From the NCBI GenBank assembly GCA_958295915.1, contig OY282381.1:4956001-5020000 (forward strand): a DNA stretch of 64,000 nt. The letters are read 5' to 3'. Positions within the stretch are counted from its first letter, which is position 1. The number at the start of each line of letters is the position of its first letter. Shown in pieces: positions 44,786 to 53,700 of the stretch. The stretch is from an uncultured Caldilineaceae bacterium. Lineage in GTDB: Bacteria; Chloroflexota; Anaerolineae; Caldilineales; Caldilineaceae. Made by a program: the position numbers and the translations under genes. Under the pieces are notes generated by a model that had not been told where the DNA came from, ran no database searches, and worked only from the letters and a program-made list of their open reading frames with translations.

Positions 44786-45904
44786 TCAACAGTGAGACCA
44801 GAGACCCGCTCCTGATCTTTGCGCCTGTTGCGCCGCCGCGCGAACCCGCGCGGCATACTTGCCGGGATTCCCATAGTCCCTGTAGCGAGCGTATCCGCCC
44901 CTGGTCAACTCTTCATTCAGCAATCTTCCATCCGGGAGCCAAATGTACGCCAGCAACCTGTTGTATCTGTCTCTGCCCCTGCTCTCTACCCCGACCCGTT
45001 GACCATGAAATGACTCTGTGAACTGTGAAGCTTGTGGCCCGAAGCATTCAACGCCGCCTCTGGTTTCAGGCGTGTTCACATCAAAGAAGCGGATCCGTTC
45101 CGTTGTCCCATCGTTGAATGTCACATCTATAGTATCTCCATCGATCACGCGGGTGATGATGCCTGGCGTGCCGGGAATGACCCCACCGGGGCTTTCCGTG
45201 GGCGCTTGCGGCGCTGGTGGTGGAGTGGGGATAGACGCAGCGACCTTGACCTCGTCAACGCCAGTGGCGCTTACGAGCTGACCGAACGCCCAGGCCTGCG
45301 ATCCGTTATAGTTGATCTGCCACCAGTCACCCGCGGCATTTCTTCCTGTGAGTGGAAAATGTTGTCCCGGCGAAGCGCCTCCTACCACGGGATAGTTCGT
45401 GCCTGGCCCGTCCCGTATGTTCATCGACTTCGTTACAGTGAGATAGGGCCCGCTTGGCGTTGGGGCAAGCGGCGCGTCCTCAGCCACCGTTACCGGGTGA
45501 CCATTCTCTACCTCGACCAGCGGCCCGTATATCCAACCCTGTTCAGTAGCCAGGCAGCAGAGTTTGTACCAGTCCCCCGCACGATTCTTGCCCATGATAG
45601 TGAAGCGATCACCCTGCGCAACAGTTCCTATGATGGAAAATTCTGTGCCAGGCCCTTCACGAACATTGACCCTCTCCCGCACGACTCTGAGCCGCCCCCT
45701 CATATTGGCAGACGCGCCTCCTGATGGAGTTGGCGTGCGTATCAGTACTTTCTTTCTGGCCGTCGCCGTTCGCGCCGATCTGGCAGTGGAAGTGGCGCTC
45801 TTGATGCTACTTTGTTGTGGCTCGTTTTGGGAACAGCTAGAAAACGCCCATAGAGCCAGCCCGACCAATAGAGCAATGGGAAATATGCCCTGCAGGTCTT
45901 TCAT
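44786..45904 (-). CDS. Secreted staphylococcal-nuclease-like lipoprotein with two SH3 domains
   Basis: 372 residues from ATG 45904. The lipoprotein signal IALLVGLALWAFSSC is followed by a Ser/Thr-rich linker and two bacterial SH3 domains (VNVREGPGTEFSIIGTVAQGD and MNIRDGPGTNYPVVGGASPG, each ending in a W-rich strand). The C-terminal SNase/thermonuclease domain has the catalytic-type residues in VIDGDTIDVTF, RIRFFDVNTPE and YNRLLAYIW. It would be tethered outside the membrane and cut nucleic acid in a Ca2+-dependent manner. The frame continues to 45970 over a similar GGTAGCTTTTCCC sequence; the first ATG is not preferred. Lies inside the inverted segment of the defence locus. Confidence 0.85.
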   Translation of the reverse strand: MKDLQGIFPIALLVGLALWAFSSCSQNEPQQSSIKSATSTARSARTATARKKVLIRTPTPSGGASANMRGRLRVVRERVNVREGPGTEFSIIGTVAQGDRFTIMGKNRAGDWYKLCCLATEQGWIYGPLVEVENGHPVTVAEDAPLAPTPSGPYLTVTKSMNIRDGPGTNYPVVGGASPGQHFPLTGRNAAGDWWQINYNGSQAWAFGQLVSATGVDEVKVAASIPTPPPAPQAPTESPGGVIPGTPGIITRVIDGDTIDVTFNDGTTERIRFFDVNTPETRGGVECFGPQASQFTESFHGQRVGVESRGRDRYNRLLAYIWLPDGRLLNEELTRGGYARYRDYGNPGKYAARVRAAAQQAQRSGAGLWSHC

Positions 45905-45997
45905 GGTGGCTTTTCCCAATAATTTCGTACGTGGAAATCGGGAGTACTTTCGGCGATATCGGCCTTTCATGGTAGCTTTTCCCGCTGATTTTGTACT

Positions 45998-46145
45998 GAG
46001 ATTCTCCTGCTTTATAGGATGGCCAGGATAAAATTTAGGATAAAATTACTGTATTGCGCGCCATTGTATTGCGCGCCACTGTTAGGCGCGCCACTGTAGG
46101 GCGCGACATAGTCAATCCTGGATAATCACATAAATCATAGTCGAT
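45998..46145. repeat. Composite element: repeat B interrupted by repeat A
   Basis: GAGATTCTCCTGCTTTATAGG and CAGGATAAAATT at the left, three successive repeat A-like units (46050-46108: TTGCGCGCCATTGTA, TTGCGCGCCACTGTTA, GGCGCGCCACTGTAGGGCGCGAC), then AATCCTGGATAATCACATAA at the right. The uninterrupted B copies at 20998 and 22990 serve as empty-site references. Confidence 0.65.
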
Positions 46146-46199
46146 CTTGTCGCAGTGAGATAGTCTGCATTCTACCATGCGCGACCGGATCGGGCGAAC

Positions 46200-46446
46200 C
46201 ACTATGATTCTCTCCTTGCGTCTCCGCGCCCTTGCGTTAGAAATCCTTGCGCCCCTTTGCATCTCTGCGCCTTTGCCTTAGAAATCCTTGCGCCCCCTTG
46301 CGTCTCTGCGCCCTTGCCTTAGAAATCCTTGCGCCCCTTTGCGTCTCTGCGCCTTTGCGTTAGAAATCCTTGCGCCCCTTGCGTCTTCGCGCCTTTGCGT
46401 TGTATTCGCGCCCTTGCGTTAGAAATCCTTGCGCCCCTTGCGTTGC
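46200..46446. repeat. Tandem repeats of about 45 bases (CCTTGCGTCTCTGCGCCTTTGCGTTAG type)
   Basis: About five imperfect units of TCCTTGCGCCCCTTTGCGTCT followed by CTGCGCCTTTGCGTTAGAAA. A single related unit is at 44693-44722. It fills most of the gap before the PLD-helicase gene. Confidence 0.75.
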
Positions 46447-46459
46447 ATTCACTGGCCTA

Positions 46460-46563
46460 TGATTCTCTTGATTTATAGGATGAACAGGATAAAATTATTG
46501 TATTGCGCGTCGCTGTTAGGGCGCGACATGGGCAATCCTGGATAATCACATAAAACATAGTCG
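46460..46563. repeat. Composite element: repeat B interrupted by repeat A (second copy)
   Basis: GATTCTCTTGATTTATAGGATG and ACAGGATAAAATTATTG, then repeat A (TTGCGCGTCGCTGTTAGGGCGCGAC), then CAATCCTGGATAATCACATAA. Repeat A is at the same position within B as in the 45998 copy. The right end lies 24 bases before the helicase start. Confidence 0.65.
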
Positions 46564-46587
46564 GAATTGACTACGGAGTGGAATGCA

Positions 46588-49500
46588 ATGGCATATCGGC
46601 ATATATTGGACAACCGCACGCGCACGGTCGCCGAGTATCTGCGGCGGAACCTGCGCGACGCGCAAGCCTTCCGGCTGGTGTCGGCGTACTTCAGTATCTA
46701 CGGCTACGGCCTGCTGGCCGACGCCTTGGACGGCGTGGGCAAAGTGCGCTTTCTCTTCGGCGACCCCGCGTCGGTGGACGACCTGGATCCGGGCCAGAAA
46801 GAGTTATATGGCGCGCCACTGCCGGGCGCGATACCAAAGTCCTTTGAGCTGACCGAAAAGGGCCTCATCCCCAATCATACACTGTGCCAGCAATATCTGG
46901 CCCAGCGGTGCGCCGATTGGGTGCAGAGAGACAGCGTTCAAATCCGCTCCATCAGCAAGGCCAACTTTCTGCACGGCAAGATGTATCTCACCGAAACACC
47001 CAACAGCGGCATCGTCGGCAGCTCCAACTTCACGCAACGCGGCCTCGGTAAAGGCAGCCAACCCAACATTGAAATCAACTTCGCCACCGACGACCTCGAA
47101 ATCTACGCTGAGCTGCGAGGGTGGTTCGACCAGATCTGGAACAACGACCGCCTGACCGAGGACGTGAAACAGAAAGTTCTCGACGCGCTCAGCCGCATAG
47201 GCAAAGACCACTCGCCCGAGCTCATCTATTTCAAAACCCTTCTCGAACTCTTCCGCGCGGATATCGAAGCCCGGCGCGACCGCGAGCGGCAAATCGATGA
47301 CGTTCACCTGTACGACTCCGCAGTCTGGAAAATGCTGTACCAATTTCAGAAGGACGGGGCCACGAGCGTCATCACCCGGCTGCTGCGTCACAACGGCTGC
47401 ATCCTGGCCGACAGCGTAGGGCTCGGCAAGACCTACACGGCCCTGGCCGTCATCAAGTACTTCGAGCTGCGAAACGAGCGCGTCCTGGTGCTCTGCCCCC
47501 GCAAGCTGCGCGAAAACTGGTCGCTCTATCAGGCGCATAACGCGCACAAGGGCAACCCCTTCACCGCCGACCGCTTCTCATACTCTTTGCTTTCCCACAC
47601 CGACCTTTCACGCGACACCGGCTACGCCGCCGGCATCGATCTCGCCAACTTCAACTGGCAAAACTTCGACCTCATCGTCATCGACGAATCACACAACTTC
47701 CGCAACCACGAGGGCAGTCGCTACGCGCGCCTGCTTCAGGAGGTCATCGGGCAGGGCGCCAAAACCAAAGTGCTGATGCTGTCGGCCACGCCGGTCAACA
47801 CCTCGCTTCTCGACCTGCGCAACCAGATCTATCTTATGACTGAAAAACGTCAGAACGCCTTCCAGGACAGCCTCGCCATCTCCGATATCGGCGGCCTGCT
47901 GGGACGGGCGCAGAAGGAGTTCAAGCAGTGGGAATCCCACAACGGCGGTAGAGATAAAGCCGAACTCCTGGCTAAGCTCGGCAGCGACTTTTACCGGCTC
48001 CTCGGCGGCATCTCGATCTCGCGCTCACGACGGCAGATAAAGGAGTTCTACGCTCCGGAAATGGAACGCATCGGCAGATTTCCCGACCGCGAAAAGCCGC
48101 AGAATATCTATCCCCGTACCGACGAGCAAAGCCAGTTATCATACCAGAAACTGGCAGAGCGCATCAGTGAGTTCACGCTGTCCGTCTATCGTCCATCGGA
48201 CTATGTCATCAGCGAGCAGGGCAAGCGACGCCTGGCCGAAGAAAAAAAGAAGCACAACTTCAACCAGGCAGACCGCGAGCGTTTTCTGATTGCGATGATA
48301 CGCACCAACTTCCTGAAACGGCTGGAAAGCTCCGCCCATTCCCTGATTCTGACCCTGGGCCGCACTATCGACAAAATCGAGAGTCTGCTGGAGAAGATCG
48401 ACCGCTACGAGAGTGTCCCGCTCTCCCCAATCAAACGGCGCGACCATGCCCGAAAGCAGGAAGGTCGCCCCGTCCAGGACGACGGGGCGGACACGCTGCC
48501 GGACGACGACGAAGACGACGAGGAGTTTCTCATCAACCGCGCCCGTCATCCCTACAGCCTGGCCGACCTGGACCTGAAAGCGTGGAAGAGCGATCTCAAC
48601 AAAGACAGAGACACGCTGAAGGCGGCCTACGCCAACGTCGCGCGCATCACGCCGCAACGCGACGGCAAGCTCATCCGCATACAGCGACAGATACGCCACC
48701 GCGCCGAAAACCCGACCATCGACCGGAACGGCAGAGAAAACCGCAAGCTGCTGGTGTTCACCACCTTCAAGGACACAGCCGAATATCTCTACGAAAATCT
48801 GCGCGGCCTGGCAGGCGAGTTGAACCTGAATACGGCGATGGTCGCCGGCGACGCCACCTACACCACAGCCGGCGCCAACAACTTCAACAGCATCCTCGAC
48901 AACTTCGCGCCCGTCGCCCGCGGGCGAGATGCCACCGATGGCGGCTGCGAAGTCGACATCCTCATCGCTACCGACTGCATCTCCGAAGGGCAGAACCTGC
49001 AAGATTGCGACACTGTGCTGAACTACGACATCCACTGGAACCCGGTGCGTATAATCCAGCGCTTCGGGCGCATCGACCGCATCGGCAGCCAAAGCAACGC
49101 CGTCCACATGATCAACTACTGGCCCACCGAGGAGATGGACGAATATCTGCGCCTTCAGGCGCGCGTCGAGGCGCGCATGGCCCTGGCCGACGCCGCGGCC
49201 AGCGGCGACGAAAACCCTCTGGATAGTCAGGAGAGCATTCAGGGAGAACTCAACTTTCGCGATCGCCAGCTCAGACAGCTGCTCGACGAAATCCCCGACC
49301 TGGACGAATTCGACGACGGCGTGGTGATGAGCGATTTCACCCTGGACTATTTTTTCACCCAGCTATTGCAGTATTTGGAGCGAAACCGGGAGCTGCTCGA
49401 ACAGACCCCCATGGGCGCATACGCCGTAAGCGACGGCCCCGAGTCGAAGAGTGGCGCTCCACATCCCGAACCCGGCGTCATCTGGGTGCTGCGCCAGCGC

Positions 49501-49896
49501 AACCTAAGCGGCGATAAGCAGACCAGGTCCGCCAGCCCGGTCCACCCATTCTATCTCGTCCATGTCCGCGACAATGGCGAGATTCGCCACGGATGCGCCA
49601 ACGTCAAGCAGACGCTTGACCTCTTTCAGGCCGCGGCTCTCGGCAAAACCAAGCCTATCCTGGAGCTGTGCGACGCATTCAACCACGCAACCGCGAACGG
49701 CGCCGATATGGCGTTATACGACGATCTGCTCAACACAGCCATCAGACACATCAGCCAGACGCACGGGACAACCCAGATCGCCGGCCTGGGGCTGCACGGC
49801 CCAGGCGACTTCAAGCTACCCAAAGCCTCCGAAACGCCCGCTCGCGCGGACGATTTCGAGCTGGTAACCTGGTTGGTGATGCAGCCCGCAGAGTGA
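46588..49896 (+). CDS. PLD-nuclease/SNF2-family helicase fusion (defence)
   Basis: 1102 residues from ATG 46588, with GGAG nine bases upstream. The N-terminal 190 residues form a phospholipase-D-like nuclease domain with FLHGKMYL (His about residue 129) and the following IVGSSNFTQRGLG, the HxK...N pattern of restriction-type PLD enzymes. A superfamily 2 helicase follows with Walker A DSVGLGKTYTAL (about 275), motif II LIVIDESHNFRN (about 364), motif III LSATPVNTS, and C-terminal motif VI IQRFGRIDRIGS (about 823). The architecture fits a translocating, DNA-cutting defence effector. A repeat-A-like GGCGCGCCACTG lies in frame early in the gene (46809). It is followed by hicAB and then the methyltransferase on the same strand, so these probably form one defence operon. 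Confidence 0.85.
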   Translation: MAYRHILDNRTRTVAEYLRRNLRDAQAFRLVSAYFSIYGYGLLADALDGVGKVRFLFGDPASVDDLDPGQKELYGAPLPGAIPKSFELTEKGLIPNHTLCQQYLAQRCADWVQRDSVQIRSISKANFLHGKMYLTETPNSGIVGSSNFTQRGLGKGSQPNIEINFATDDLEIYAELRGWFDQIWNNDRLTEDVKQKVLDALSRIGKDHSPELIYFKTLLELFRADIEARRDRERQIDDVHLYDSAVWKMLYQFQKDGATSVITRLLRHNGCILADSVGLGKTYTALAVIKYFELRNERVLVLCPRKLRENWSLYQAHNAHKGNPFTADRFSYSLLSHTDLSRDTGYAAGIDLANFNWQNFDLIVIDESHNFRNHEGSRYARLLQEVIGQGAKTKVLMLSATPVNTSLLDLRNQIYLMTEKRQNAFQDSLAISDIGGLLGRAQKEFKQWESHNGGRDKAELLAKLGSDFYRLLGGISISRSRRQIKEFYAPEMERIGRFPDREKPQNIYPRTDEQSQLSYQKLAERISEFTLSVYRPSDYVISEQGKRRLAEEKKKHNFNQADRERFLIAMIRTNFLKRLESSAHSLILTLGRTIDKIESLLEKIDRYESVPLSPIKRRDHARKQEGRPVQDDGADTLPDDDEDDEEFLINRARHPYSLADLDLKAWKSDLNKDRDTLKAAYANVARITPQRDGKLIRIQRQIRHRAENPTIDRNGRENRKLLVFTTFKDTAEYLYENLRGLAGELNLNTAMVAGDATYTTAGANNFNSILDNFAPVARGRDATDGGCEVDILIATDCISEGQNLQDCDTVLNYDIHWNPVRIIQRFGRIDRIGSQSNAVHMINYWPTEEMDEYLRLQARVEARMALADAAASGDENPLDSQESIQGELNFRDRQLRQLLDEIPDLDEFDDGVVMSDFTLDYFFTQLLQYLERNRELLEQTPMGAYAVSDGPESKSGAPHPEPGVIWVLRQRNLSGDKQTRSASPVHPFYLVHVRDNGEIRHGCANVKQTLDLFQAAALGKTKPILELCDAFNHATANGADMALYDDLLNTAIRHISQTHGTTQIAGLGLHGPGDFKLPKASETPARADDFELVTWLVMQPAE

Positions 49897-50085
49897 CAGA
49901 CGCCAGGCCTGGGAACCCAGGCGTCTCGCCAGGCTGTTGGAAAGCGCAGGTCATCCGCCACCGGACTTTGAAATTTTGGGTCACTACCTGCGGGCAACGA
50001 TGCATACGGCGCGCAACAGGTTTTGACAAGCGCCGCCAGCATATCTATGATATCCGCAAGTTGATACGTTCTGGAGCGCAAAAAT
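49897..50085. other. Short gap between helicase and hicA
   Basis: 189 bases with nothing recognisable. GGAG at about 50073 probably serves the hicA TTG start. Confidence 0.4.
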
Positions 50086-50337
50086 TTGAGCCGACACACT
50101 CAGCTTCGCCAGCGGATTCTCAATGGCCGCTCGGATGCGAATATCCGTTTTAACGACTTGTGCGCCCTACTCAAGAGGCTAGGGTTCACCGAGCGGATAC
50201 GAGGAAGCCATCACATATTCAGAAAGGAAGGCGTGGCCGAAAGGCTGAATCTGCAACGCGATGGCAGCCACGCCAAGTCCTATCAGGTGCGACAAGTCCG
50301 TCAGGTTATCCTGAATTACAAACTGGAGGAAGACTGA
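50086..50337 (+). CDS. hicA: HicA-type mRNA interferase toxin
   Basis: 83 residues with the HicA dsRBD-like fold: RFNDLCALLKRLGFTERIRGSHHIFRKEG, including the catalytic histidine within GSHHIF, and a C-terminal YQVRQVRQVILNYKL helix. It starts with TTG at 50086, with GGAG about nine bases upstream. HicA cleaves mRNA unless bound by HicB. The stop overlaps the hicB start by one base (TGATG). It lies between the helicase and the methyltransferase of the defence locus, and could stabilise the locus or act as an abortive-infection arm. Confidence 0.85.
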   Translation: MSRHTQLRQRILNGRSDANIRFNDLCALLKRLGFTERIRGSHHIFRKEGVAERLNLQRDGSHAKSYQVRQVRQVILNYKLEED

Positions 50338-50741
50338 TGTACAAATACGGGGTCATTTTTTATTGGTGCCATGCCGACGACGCTTTCGTGGCTGAAGTGC
50401 CGGAGCTTCCCGGATGCATGGCTCACGGCGACACACAAAAAGCCGCGCTCAAAAACGTCAATCAGGCGATGTTGCTCTGGATTGATACCGCGCGCGAGTT
50501 CGGCGATCCAATACCGGAACCCAAGGGCGAGCGTCTGATGCTGGCATACACCAGTGGAGTGGTCAGCGCTAATGTATACCATGAATTCGGAGGTGAGGAC
50601 ATGGCGGATCAGATAACCGTGTCGGTCGATTCCGATGTAGCCGAGATCTATCGTTCGGTTTCGGAGGATGAGCGTCGCAAACTGGATTTGCACATCAACT
50701 TGCGTTTGCGTGATGCAACAGAGTCCCGGAACATACTCTGA
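50337..50741 (+). CDS. hicB: HicB-type antitoxin with extra C-terminal segment
   Basis: 134 residues. The HicB core is the partial RNase-H-like fold: YKYGVIFYWCHADDAFVAEVPELPGCMAHGDTQKAALKNVNQAM, ending near PEPKGERLMLA. Usually such HicB proteins end there or carry an HTH/RHH domain. Here 50 more residues follow in frame. Their latter part (MADQITVSVDSDVAEIY, then SVSEDERRKLDLHINLRL) looks like a separate small antitoxin or DNA-binding segment. GGAGGTGA lies directly before the internal ATG at 50601, so a second product may be translated from it. The stop is adjacent to the methyltransferase homology start. Confidence 0.75.
   Translation: MYKYGVIFYWCHADDAFVAEVPELPGCMAHGDTQKAALKNVNQAMLLWIDTAREFGDPIPEPKGERLMLAYTSGVVSANVYHEFGGEDMADQITVSVDSDVAEIYRSVSEDERRKLDLHINLRLRDATESRNIL
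50601..50741 (+). CDS. Possible internal small ORF in the hicB tail
   Basis: An in-frame ATG with an unusually good ribosome binding site (GGAGGTGA seven bases upstream) starts MADQITVSVDSDVAEIYRSV and ends with hicB. It may make a 46-residue separate protein, perhaps a relic of a second antitoxin gene fused to hicB. I do not recognise a family with certainty. Confidence 0.3.
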   Translation: MADQITVSVDSDVAEIYRSVSEDERRKLDLHINLRLRDATESRNIL

Positions 50742-50785
50742 TCAATCCCAGCGCCTGTAACGCCATCGAATCCGTCCTGCGGGAG

Positions 50786-53700
50786 ATGCCGGCCGGCGAT
50801 TTCGCGGCCGCGGCGCGCCGCCTGCTGGCCGCTCTCGGCTACCACAGCGAGCGCACGCTGGAACTCTCCGGCGATGTGGACGATTTCAGCGCGCAGTTTC
50901 CCGCTGAGAACCCGGACACGGCCACTGAACGCGTCTTCCGCGACAACGCCCAATCCGCGCGCCTCCTCTTTCAGCTGACCGATAGCGAAATCGAGGAGGC
51001 GGCGCCAGCTTCTTTGTTCGATGCCGGCGTCTTTGACAGAGGCAACGTCCGCAGCTTCCTGTTCATCGCCATCGAACTGCGTGGCGCTACCTACCCCCGC
51101 GGCCAGTATGCCGCATTCACCCGCGAGATAAACAAACGGCTGGGCCAGCCCGCTGTCATCCTCTTCAGGAGCGCCGCGGACCTGCTCACCCTGGCCTTCG
51201 TGCACCGCCGCAAGCACAAGCGCGACCCCGCCCGCGTCGTGCTGGGCAGCGTCTCGCTGATACGCGAGATCGACCCCGCCAGCCCCCACCGCGCCCATCT
51301 GGACATCCTGGCCGAACTGGCCCTGGCAGACCGTCTGCGCTGGATGGAGGGGCGCGGCGCGCGGCACAACTTCGATGGTCTGCTGGCCGCCTGGCTGGAC
51401 GCGCTGGACACCGAGGAACTGAACCGGCGCTTCTACAGAGACCTGTTCGCCTGGTTCACCCGCGCGCTCAGCGAGGCTACCTTTCCCGCCAACGAAGCCA
51501 GGACCCTGCCGGCCGAAGAGCACGTCATCCGCCTGATCACGCGTCTGCTGTTCGTCTGGTTCATCCGGGAAAAGGGGCTGATCGCCGCAGACCTGTTCAT
51601 CGAGGCGCAAGTCGAAAAGCTGCTGCAAGACTACGACCGCGCCACGGGCGATTCCTACTATCGCGCCGTCTTGCAAAACCTGTTCTTCGCCACGCTGAAC
51701 ACCGACATCGAGCGGCGACGATTCGCCAGGAAAATGAACGCCGACCACCGCAACTTTTCCCTCTATCGCTATCGTGAAGAGATTGCCGACCCCGACGCGC
51801 TGCTGGCGCTGTTCGCGCAAACGCCCTTCATCAACGGCGGCCTGTTCGACTGCCTGGACAGCGAGGAAGCGCCCAAACAGGGCGGCTATCGCATCGACTG
51901 CTTCAGCGACAACGCCAACCAGCGCCGGGACCACTCCATCCCCAACCGTCTGTTCTTCGGCCCGGACGGGCTGATCCCCCTCTTCACCCGCTACAAGTTC
52001 ACGGTCGAGGAGAACACGCCCGCGGAGCAGGAGGTGGCCCTGGACCCGGAGCTGCTGGGCAAGGTCTTCGAGAACCTGCTGGCCGCCTACAACCCCGAAA
52101 CGCGCGCGAGCGCGCGCAAGCAGACCGGCTCCTACTACACCCCGCGCCCGGTGGTGGACTACATGGTGGACGAGGCTCTGGTCGCGGCCCTGGCGGAAAA
52201 ATGCCCGCCGGCCGCTGGCGACGTCGACTTCTGGCGCGAGCGTCTGCGCTATCTGCTGGACTACGAGGACGCGTTCAACGACGCCCACGAACTCTTTGCC
52301 GAGAGCGAAAAAGAGAGCCTGGCGCGCGCCATCGCCGAACTGAAAATCCTCGATCCCGCGGTCGGCTCCGGCGCCTTTCCCATGGGCGCGCTGCACAAGC
52401 TGACCCTGGCCCTGCGCCGCCTCGACCCCGACAACCGACGCTGGGAACAGCTGCAAAAAGAACTCGCCGCACAACGCGCGACGGCAGCTTTCGACACGCA
52501 GGATCAGCGGGAGCGCGCTGCCGAGCTACAAGAGATCAGCGATACCTTCGAGCGCTACCGCGACTCCGACTTCGGACGCAAGCTCTATCTGATCCAGAAC
52601 AGCGTCTACGGCGTGGACATTCAGACCATCGCCACCCAGATCGCCAAGCTGCGCTTCTTCATCTCCCTGGCCATCGAGCAGGAGCCCGACCGCAACGCCG
52701 CCAACTTCGGCATCAAGCCCCTGCCCAACCTCGAAACCCGCTTCGTCGCCGCCAATACGCTCATCAGTCTTAAAGGCGAACGGATGCTGACGAGCGAGAA
52801 AGCGCAGGATCTGGAGCATAAGTTGGTTAAAAATCGCGAGCGGTATTTTCATGCAATCACGCGCCAACGCAAACTTGCGTGCAGGAAAAAAGACAAAGCG
52901 TTGCGCGAGGGCTTGGCAGCGGAATTACAGAATATCGGCATGCCCGCCGATGACGCGCAAAGAATCGCCCGCTGGGACCCCTACGACCAGAACGCCAGCG
53001 CCGACTGGTTCGACGCCAAGTATATGTTCGGCGTGGGAGACGGCTTCGATGTGGTCATCGGCAACCCGCCCTATGTGCAGTTGCGGAAAGACGGCGGCAA
53101 GCTGGGCAAACTCTACCAGGACGCCGGCTACAAAACCTTCGCCCGAACCGGCGACATCTACCAGCTTTTCTATGAAAAAGGCTGTCAACTGCTCACAGCG
53201 CGACACGGCTTCTTGTCCTATATCACTTCCAACAGTTGGCTGAAGGCTCAATACGGCAAATCCACCCGTCGCTACTTCTCCGAGCGGCACACGCCCCTGC
53301 GACTGCTGGAAATGGGCAAGGACATTTTTGAAAACGCCATCGTGGACACCAACATCCTGATGGCGCGCGAGGGCAAAAGCAACGAAGCCGGCAAGGCGGT
53401 CGACATGGACCGGCTGTCCGATACAGAGTTTCCGCCGTCCGAGGAGATCTGGGGGGCGTTGCGCCCGCAAGGTGAAAGACCGTGGAGCGCGTTGTCGGCC
53501 ATCGAGCGGAGTATCATGGACAAGATGGAGGCCGTCGGCACGCCGCTGAAAGAGTGGGATGTGTCCTACTATCGCGGTATCGTAACTGGCCTCAACGACG
53601 CTTTTATTATAGACGAGGCGACCCGGCGGGCGCTGCTTGCCGAAGATCCCAAATCCACCGAGATACTGAAGCCGGTACTGCGCGGACGCGATGTAAAGCG

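Noticed and set aside
46200..46446. CRISPR array
   Set aside because: The repeats are directly adjacent imperfect units without unique spacers of constant length, and no cas genes are present.
48139..49107. Minus-strand frame of 322 codons opposite the helicase
   Set aside because: Antisense shadow; the helicase motifs on the plus strand are clear.
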